Assembly (NCBI RefSeq): GCF_029633825.1
Contig: NZ_CP090642.1
Coordinates: 310,001 to 374,000 of the forward strand
Length of the DNA: 64,000 nt
Direction of reading: 5' to 3'
Source of the DNA: Burkholderia contaminans
GTDB lineage: Bacteria; Pseudomonadota; Gammaproteobacteria; Burkholderiales; Burkholderiaceae
Position 1 is the stretch's first letter; every line of letters starts with the position of its first letter. Below, one piece after another: positions 45,501-64,000 of the stretch. The position numbers and the translations under genes were made by a program. The notes below the pieces were generated by a model. It was not told where the DNA came from, made no database searches, and saw nothing but the letters and a program-made list of their open reading frames with translations.

Positions 45501-48459
45501 GGAACATAAGCGCCGCCGGCCTTGAGGATCGCGAGCAACGCGACGCTCATGTCGAGGGAGCGCTCCATCGCGACGCCGACGAGTGCATCGGGGCCGACGC
45601 CGAGCGCGATGAGGTGGTGGGCGAGGCGGTTGGCGCGCAGGTTGAGTTCGGCGTAGGTGAGCGCGGTGTCATCGAAGACGACAGCGACGGCATCGGGCGT
45701 GCGCTCGACCTGCTGCTCGAACAGGCGGTGCAGCGGTTGTGCGGCGGCGTCGCCGAAATCCGTGTCGGTGCGGTTCCACTCGACGGTCAGCAGTTTCCGC
45801 TCCGCATCGCTCGACAACGGCAGACGGGCAACGGCAGCTGACGCATCTTCCGCGAGATGCGTCAGCAGGGTCCGGTAGATGTCGAGGAAACGCTGTACCG
45901 TGCTCGCGTCGAACAGATCGGTGTTGTAGTCGCAATCGATCAGGAGTGCCTGCCCCGCGTCGAGCACGTTGACGTTCAGGTCGAACGCGGTATGGCGGAT
46001 CAGCGGCGCCACGAGGCCGACCGTCAGGCCGCGCAGTTCGGGCAGCGCCGACACCGGTTCGAGGTTGAAGACCGCCGATACCAGCGGCGCGGCGTTGAGA
46101 TCGCGCTGTGCGCCGATTTCGCGGACCAGTTCGGCGAACGGATAATCCTGGTGCTCGAGCGCGTCGAGCAGGTTCTGCCGGGTGCCGGCCAGGAAACTGG
46201 CCACGGTGGCCTGCTCCGGCAGCGTGGAGTGCAGCGGCAGCAGATGCGTGCAGTAGCCGGCGAGGCGGTCGCTGCCGGCCACGGAGCGGCCGGTCACCGG
46301 GATGCCGGTGACGATCTCCTGCTGGCCGGCGACGCGGTGCAGGAACAGATTGAAGCCGGCGAGCAGCACCATGTAGAGCGTGCAGCCGTTCTGACGGGCC
46401 GCGGTACGCAGCGTCGCGGCCGCCGCCGCGTCCAGATGCAGGGACACGCGCTCGCCGTGAAACGTCTTCACCGCGGGCCGCGGGTAGTCCAGCGGAAGAT
46501 TCAGCGGTGCGGCCTGACGCGCGCATTGCGCCAGCCAGTACTCGCGATTCGCCTTCGTTTCCGGGCTGTGGCGCTGGCCGTCGAGCTGCTTCAGGTACGC
46601 GCGAAACTGCAGCGGCGCGTCGGCCGGCGCCGCACCGGCATACGCGCGGGCCAGATCCTCGAGCAGCACGCCGAACGTCGAGCCGTCACAGATGATGTGA
46701 TGGGCCGTCATCACCAGCAGGTGACGCTCGCTGCCCAGGCGCACGAGCGCGGCCCGAAAGAGCGGGCCGTTCACCAGGTCGAACGGCTGGCGGCTTTCCT
46801 GCTCCCGCCACGCGTTCGGGTCCGTGTCGATCAGCGGAATCTCGAGTGTCAGCGACGGATGCACGATCTGGCCCGACCCGTCCGCCATCATCGTGGTGCG
46901 CAGCGCCTCGTGCCGATCGACGAGGCTCTGGACGGCGGCGCGCATCGCGGCTTCGTCGAGCCGGCCGTTCAGTTCGAGCGTGGTGTTGACGTTGTAGGCG
47001 AGCGATCCTTCGGGATCGATTTCCGACAACACCCACAGCTGGCGTTGCGCTTCGCTCAGCGCGGCCACCGTGCCGTGTTTCGAGTGCGGCCGGATGAAGC
47101 CGCCCCGGCGCAGGTCGGCGACGCTGTCCTTCACCGCCCGGATGAAGCGGTCGATATCGGCATCCGTATGCGCGGTGGACAGGAAGCAGGTGCGCCATTC
47201 CCAGATGTAGATGCCCTTTTCGAGCATGTGATAGAAGAACAGGTCGAGGTTCTCGGTGAATTCGAAGCGGAACATCGAGCCGAACCACGTGACCTTGATC
47301 GGCGCCTCGGCCTCCGCGAAGAACGCATTCAACGTGCCGGCGATCTGCGCGGTGCGTTCGTTGAGCGCGGCCTGCAGCGCCGGCCCTTCCTGCTCGATCT
47401 TCTCGAGCACGGCCAGCGCGGCCGCCATCGCGAGCGGATACTGGCAGAACGTGCCGCCGAACGCGGTGCGGTCCGCCGCGGGGAACGAGTGGTCGCCGTA
47501 GGTCCACATGCCGCCGTCGATGGCGTCCATGAAGCGGCTGGTGCCGGCGATGACGCCCAGCGGCAGGCCGCCGCCGATGATCTTGCCGTACGTCGCGAGA
47601 TCGGCCCTGATGCCGAACATGGCTTGCGAGCCGCCCGGATGGACGCGGAAACCGGTGATCATTTCGTCGAAGATCAGCGCGACGCCGGCCTCCTCGGTGA
47701 TGCGACGCAGTTCCTTGAGGAATGCGACGGGCTGCAGGGAAGGGTTGCGGCTCTGCACCGGCTCCACCATCACGGCGGCGAGGGTCGGCGCCATTCCTCG
47801 AATGGCCTCGAGCGCGGCGTCGCTGCCGTAATCGAGCAGGATCATGTTCTCGACCGAGCCGAACGGTACGCCCGGGGCGATGGTTTCCGTCACGCCTTCC
47901 GCGTTCGCCGCGGCGAGCGTGCCGTCGGCATGGCCGTGATACGAATGCGTGAACATCACGATCTTGTCGCGCTCGGTCACGGCGCGCGCGAGCCGCATCG
48001 CGGTCATGACGGCCTCGGTGCCGGTGTTCGAGAACGCCACGCGATCGAGGCCGGTTACGCGGGCAAAGCGCGCGGCGACTTCGCCGACGAGGCTGGAGCG
48101 CGCGCCCAGTTCGAGCGGGCGCTGCCATTCCCGGGTGACCTGCTGCTGGATGAAATCCGGCGTGTGGCCGAACAGATGCACGCCGAAGCCCATCGTGAAA
48201 TCGATGTACTCGTTGCCGTCGATGTCCCACAGCCGCGAACCGGCCGCGCGATCGCCGACGATCGGATACAGCATCTCCTTGGTCGAAAAGCGGAAGCCGA
48301 CCGTGGCGCGGCTGTCGGCCAGCACCGGGCGCGACGCCTGCACCGAGTCCTTCGATTTCCGGGTGCGCGTCGTGTAGCGCACGATCAGCGCCTCGAGATG
48401 CTCCTGCTGCGCGGCGGACAGCCCGCGCGCCCGCTGCTGGACCGGGCTGCCCCACGGCA

Positions 48460-48463
<4 letters not shown>
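42572..48463 (-). CDS. ocfH: aminotransferase-NRPS: AMT, C, A(Ser), PCP, C
   Basis: A 1963-residue hybrid-junction enzyme. Residues 1-450 form a class III PLP aminotransferase of the glutamate-1-semialdehyde/MycA type, with NTGTEAV and SYHGHADGT near the cofactor phosphate and YGKIIGGGLPLG bearing the PLP lysine (about 292). It should convert the carrier-bound beta-keto chain to a beta-amine. Then follow C (470-900, HHIICDG), A (920-1400) with code D-V-W-H-V-S-L-V-D for Ser, PCP (GGNS, 1445) and a C-terminal C domain (1520-1955, HHVVSDGWS). The start ATG 48463 overlaps a TGA in the frame that would end the upstream PKS (ATGA), so the two are probably translationally coupled. In mycosubtilin/iturin the AMT is fused to the PKS; here it opens a separate protein. 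Confidence 0.9.
44480..45819 (-). repeat. Ser adenylation-domain duplication, copy 2
   Basis: The partner of 22704-24043: same length, no insertion or deletion, and five visible amino-acid differences (for example GVGPD against GVVPD and RYRHDG against RYRPDG). The specificity residues are identical in both copies. Confidence 0.9.
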
Positions 48464-55999
<7,536 letters not shown>

Positions 56000-56003
<4 letters not shown>

Positions 56004-59000
56004 TGGGCGCCGATCTCCTGGGCGATCAGTTCGGAAAGGTCGTCCTCGTCGAGGTCGCCGGATGCTTCGTCGACGACCGGCGCGGGGAGCGATGGCGACA
56101 GTTCGTTGAGCACGTACTGGGCGAGCGTCTGCAGGTTCGGATAGGAAAAGAACAACGTCGCGCGAAACGGTCTTCCGAACACCTTGGTGAGGCGATCCGT
56201 CAGTTCGAGCGCGACCAGCGAATCCAGGCCGAGATCGAGCAGCGATTGCTCGGGCGCGATGGCATCGGGGCTGGAAAGGCGCAAGGTTTCGGCCAGCATC
56301 GCCGCGAGCGTGTCGGTGATGAGTTCGACCCGTTCGCGCGGCGCGCGCGCATGCAGCTGGCGCAGCAACGCCGTCTCCTGCTGCGCCGGCTGCGCGGCCG
56401 GTTGCGCCAGCTCGGAAAACAGCGCGGACCCGGCGGCCGGCGCATCGACCCGGAACAGGGTCGGCCAGTCGATTTGCGCGACCCCGGACTGGGTGACGCC
56501 GGACGCCATCAGCCGTTCCAGCGTCGCGATGGCCAGTTCGGGCGGCAGCGTGCCGACGCCGAGCGCGCCGAGTTGTTCGTGCGCGCGCCGTCCGTAGTCG
56601 GTGGCGGCGTGGCCGATCTCCGCCCACGGCCCCCAATTGACGCTGAGCCCCGGTTTCCCCTGCGCGCGCCGATGCTGGGCGAGCGCGTCGAGGAAACTGT
56701 TCGCGGCCGCGTAGTTGCCCTGGCCTGGCATGGTGATCAGCGCGGCCATCGACGAGAACAAGACGAAATGGTCGAGCGGCAGGTCGGCCGTCAGCTCGTG
56801 CAGATACCACGCGCCGTCGGCCTTGCCGCTGCCGGCGCGATGGAAGAAGTCGTCGTCCTGGCGTGTCAGCAGCGCATCGTCGAGTGCGCCGGCGAGGTGA
56901 AAGACTCCCTTGAGCGGCGGCATCGAACGCGCGATTTCGCTGATCGCATCCGCGACGTCCTCGCGACGCGACAGGTCGGCGCGAACGAACCGCGCGTCGA
57001 GCGTGCGCAGGATTTTCTCGGCCGCGGGGGAGGGCTCGCTGCGCCCGAGCACCACGATCTTTCCGGCGCCGTTGTCGGCAAGCCAGGACGCGAGCCGCAG
57101 GCCGAGCCCGCCGAGCCCGCCGGTCACCAGATAGGTCGCGTCACCGTGGAACCGGATCGGCCGGTGGCTGACGTATTCGCGATTGTCTCGGGCGATGCGC
57201 GCGACGTAGCGCTGGTCGCGGCGAAACGCGATCATGTCCTCACGGCCGCCAGCCTGTACCGCTTGCATGATGTCCGCTGCCGACGGCTGCGCGGGATCGA
57301 GGTCGACGAGCCCGCCCCACAGCGCCGCATGCTCCACCGCGATCGCGCGGCCCAATCCCCACAGCGGCGCCTGTGCCACCGCGATCGATTCGCCATCCAG
57401 AACATGCATCGCGCCCGACGTCACCAGCCACAGGCGAGCCTGCCGGGCCGACGGCGCGCGTGACGCAAGCGCCCTGACCAGGTGCAGCACGCTCGCGCTG
57501 GCACGCCGTCTCGCCGCGATGTCGGCGGGCGCGAGATCAAGACTCCACAGGTGGATGACGCCCTTTAGCGGGCGGTCGGCCGCGGGCAGTTCCGGCGTCG
57601 CGTCGGCGAAGCGCAGCGTGCATGTATCGCCGTGGGCTTCCAGCAGAGTCGACAGCTGGGCGCCCACGCCGCCGCGGTCCGCGAGAATCAGCCACTCGCC
57701 GGGCGCCGAACCGCCGGTTGCCGCGTCGACGTTCGACGGTCTCCACACGCGCTGATAAAGCAGCGCGGCGAAGTCGTGGCGCTCGACGGCACGCGCCGCG
57801 CGCACCTGCTGCAACCGCAGTGCGTCGATCTCGATCAGCAGTCGGCCGGCCAGGTCATGGACGCGGATGTCGCCCTCCAGCGCGCCCTGTCCGATCGGCG
57901 TGCGCAGCGTGGCGTGACTCCATGCCTCGGTCGACGCCGGCGGCTGATGGACCCGTACCGCGCCGATCGAGCTGGGCAGGTACAGGTCGCCCGACTCCAG
58001 CGCGTCCGAATCGATGGCGGCGGCGAGTACGCGGCTGCACGCGTCGAGAAAGGCGGGGTGGACCTGGTACGGTGACGACGCCAGCGCATCGGCCGGCAGG
58101 CTGATTTTCCCCAGCGCCTCGCCGGTCGTGCGCCAGATCTGCCGGATCGCGTCGAACACGCCGTCGATCTGCACGCCGTGCTGCCGGATTTCGCCGTTGA
58201 AATCCGCGCCCGACGTCGTTTCGGTGCAGCGGGCCTGCACCTCGGCGGCATCGAATCGCGTCGGCGCGGCGGATCGCCTGGAGGCGCACATTTCCCGGAG
58301 CCGGCGCAGCTGCGGAAGATTGCCGAGGATCCGCTCGACCGGCGGACCGAAATCGAGCAGGCAGGCCACTTCATCCACGCCGATCGACTCGAGATCCCGC
58401 ACCAGTTCGACGCAGGTTTCCGGCGTGCCGATGAGCCCGCGCGATTGCGCGAAGCGTTCATAGAGAAACTCGACGAACTCGTCGAGTTCGCGTGCGCCCA
58501 TCGCGCGCACGTCGACCGACTGGCCGCGACTCTGCGCCAGCCCGTTCAATAGCCCGATATTGCTGCGGATGTAGTTGCAGAACGGCACACGCGCCTGTTC
58601 GCGCGCCTGCGCCGCATCGTCGCCGACGAACGTGTGCAGCATCACGGACACGGTGCCGGCCGCCGGATCGAAGCCATGGTTCGCACGCGCTTCGCGGTAG
58701 AGGGCGATCTTGTGCGCGAGCTGGTCCCGATCCTGGTCGAGCACGTGGGTCAGCAGGTTGGCGCCGGCTTCGCCGGCACGTACGAACGTCTGCGGATTGC
58801 TCGCGGCGGTCACCCAGACGGGCAGCTCCGGCTGCACCGGCGTCGGATAGATGCGCAACCGCACCGGCTTGCCGACGCCGTTCGTCGCGTCCAGCGTGCC
58901 GCCGCGCCACAGATGCTGGACGGCGCGCATCGTGGTCAGCATGTCGTCCTGCCGGGTCGCATATTTGTCCGGGGCGAACACGAAGTCGTCAGGATTCCAT

Positions 59001-59319
59001 CCGGAGGCGAACGACACGCCCACGCGGCCGTTCGACAGGTTGTCCACCATCGACCATTCTTCCGCGATCCGGATCGGGTTGTGCAGCGCGGCGACCACGC
59101 TGCCCGCGACCAGCTTCACGCGTTGGGTGGCCGCGGCGAGCGCGGCGTGCAGGACGGCGGGATTCGGGTAAAGCGAGCCGAATTCGGTGAAATGGCGCTC
59201 CGGCACCCAGACGCTGGAGAACCCGTTCGCATCGGCGAAACGCGCGCTTTCCATCACGAGCTGGTACTTGTTGCCGGACAGCGCCTCTTCACTGCTGGCG
59301 AAGAACATCAGGCCGAATT

Positions 59320-59323
<4 letters not shown>
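56000..59323 (-). CDS. PKS module 1, second part: luciferase-like monooxygenase, DH C-terminal half, KR, ACP
   Basis: A 1107-residue protein; ATG 59323 overlaps the upstream stop (ATGA). Residues 1-345 are a flavin-dependent luciferase-like monooxygenase of the kind found in NRPS/PKS clusters (KFGLMFFASSEEALSG, VWVPERHFTEFG, VSFASGWNPDDF). Residues 375-500 are the second half of a PKS dehydratase, with the active-site-type HPAFLDACSR and YLPSSIGAVRVH, but no first half in this protein. A complete KR follows (530-960; TGGLGGLGL, FSSMAALITMPGQGNYAAAN), then an ACP (GLDS, 1033) with an acidic tail. The first half of the dehydratase is on the upstream protein. The expected outcome is alpha-hydroxylation plus beta-keto reduction, without dehydration, fitting the 6,7-dihydroxy pattern of the occidiofungin fatty amino acid. 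Confidence 0.88.
57825..58200 (-). other. dehydratase domain, C-terminal half (catalytic Asp side)
   Basis: This encodes the second hot-dog of a PKS DH: the GVQIDGVFDAIRQIWR segment, HPAFLDACSR with the catalytic-type Asp (followed by Arg where Gln or His is usual at the DxxxQ/H position), and LYLPSSIGAVRV. It is separated from its first half by the monooxygenase domain and a protein boundary. Confidence 0.75.
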
Positions 59324-63747
<4,424 letters not shown>

Positions 63748-63779
63748 GCTCAACCTTCGTTGTCTTCTAAACGTTGAAT

Positions 63780-63809
63780 ATCTCAGGACCGGTTGTGGCG
63801 ATCCGCCAA
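63780..63809 (-). promoter_or_regulatory. candidate promoter of the lipopeptide operon
   Basis: On the minus strand, TTGGCG (63809-63804) and TGAGAT (63785-63780) are 18 bases apart, a fair sigma-70-type match, 33 bases before the start codon of the FAAL-PKS gene. This is the only long non-coding gap upstream of the block. The weak boxes fit a promoter that needs an activator. Confidence 0.35.
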
Positions 63810-63834
63810 GCGTGCTTCATCGGACGGTATTGAA

Positions 63835-63853
63835 ATTAGAGCATTGCTCTAAT
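63835..63853. promoter_or_regulatory. perfect 9-base-arm palindrome, candidate activator site
   Basis: ATTAGAGCA-T-TGCTCTAAT is a perfect inverted repeat with a single central base, centred about 35 bases upstream of the candidate -35 box. The one-base centre is too tight for an RNA hairpin, so a dimeric DNA-binding protein is the natural reader. An AmbR-type LuxR protein is the obvious candidate, by position only. Confidence 0.45.
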
Positions 63854-63938
63854 CCGGCGTCTGCCCCGTAATCCAAGGACACGGCGTTTCGCGCACTGGA
63901 TCGATTCCGCTTGTCGTTGACGTGTACGCTCGCGCTCG

Positions 63939-64000
63939 CTAACGACCGGCGATTCCTTCGATGTCGGGCGTGTACGGGTCCAGCAGTGACACGACGACCT
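63939..64000 (-). CDS. C-terminal end of an unidentified gene running in from the right edge
   Basis: On the minus strand the last 62 bases read as ...VVVSLLDPYTPDIEGIAGR followed by TAG at 63941-63939. The fragment has normal codon use for this genome and lies on the same strand as the lipopeptide genes, with about 190 bases to the FAAL-PKS start. In the known ocf cluster further tailoring genes lie in this direction. Nineteen residues are too few for a family call. Confidence 0.45.
   Translation of the reverse strand, partial: VVVSLLDPYTPDIEGIAGR

Overview
The window is about 67% G+C (estimated by eye) and carries genes typical of the Burkholderia cepacia complex, such as an AmpC-type beta-lactamase, squalene-hopene cyclase, class II cholesterol oxidase and AmbR-type LuxR regulators. 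Its right three quarters match what I recall of the occidiofungin/burkholdine (ocf) antifungal glyco-lipopeptide cluster, known from the third replicon of strains such as B. contaminans and B. ambifaria. I assigned this from gene order, domain order and adenylation-domain codes; no database search was possible.

Layout. (1) 1-12.2 kb is a mixed accessory or metabolic region. It holds the end of a GH92 alpha-mannosidase, a methyltransferase, a tiny membrane protein, a FlxA-like protein, an alpha/beta hydrolase, a class C beta-lactamase, a cupin, an ankyrin-repeat protein, squalene-hopene cyclase, a divergent TetR regulator and an exported cholesterol oxidase. (2) 12.2-13.5 kb is a gene-free stretch containing an A+T-rich island. 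(3) 13.5-15.2 kb holds two paralogous LuxR-type regulators (ambR1, ambR2); ambR2 is broken by a one-base frame change. (4) 15.4-63.7 kb is a nearly gapless 48-kb block, all on the minus strand and mostly with overlapping stop/start codons: FAAL-PKS, LLM-PKS, PKS, aminotransferase-NRPS, CmlA-like hydroxylase, NRPS, NRPS, NRPS-TE, GT25 glycosyltransferase, an unknown protein and an ABC exporter. (5) A partial gene on the same strand enters at the right edge.

How the genes work together (inference from domain order). The FAAL loads a fatty acid (C12 if the product is like occidiofungin), and three PKS modules extend it by six carbons. Module 1 reduces the beta-keto group, and its luciferase-like monooxygenase should add the alpha-hydroxyl. 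Module 2 gives a second beta-hydroxyl. Module 3 leaves a beta-keto group that the aminotransferase converts to a beta-amine. The result would be a 3-amino-5,6,7-trihydroxy fatty acid, as in occidiofungin. The NRPS modules then read Ser - (Tyr, E) - (Dab, E) - X - Asn - (Ser, E) - [module with no A domain] - TE, giving an octamer. The MBL-fold protein is the likely beta-hydroxylase for the tyrosine, the GT25 enzyme the likely sugar transferase, and the ABC protein the exporter.

The most unusual points are: a dehydratase domain split between two proteins with a luciferase-like monooxygenase lying between the halves; loss of active AT domains in two of three PKS modules; half-condensation domains at two NRPS N-termini, each matched by a C-terminal C domain on the upstream protein; a 1.34-kb near-identical duplication of the Ser adenylation domain; an A-less last module; and two one-base frame breaks of the same sign, in ambR2 and in the third-module PKS.
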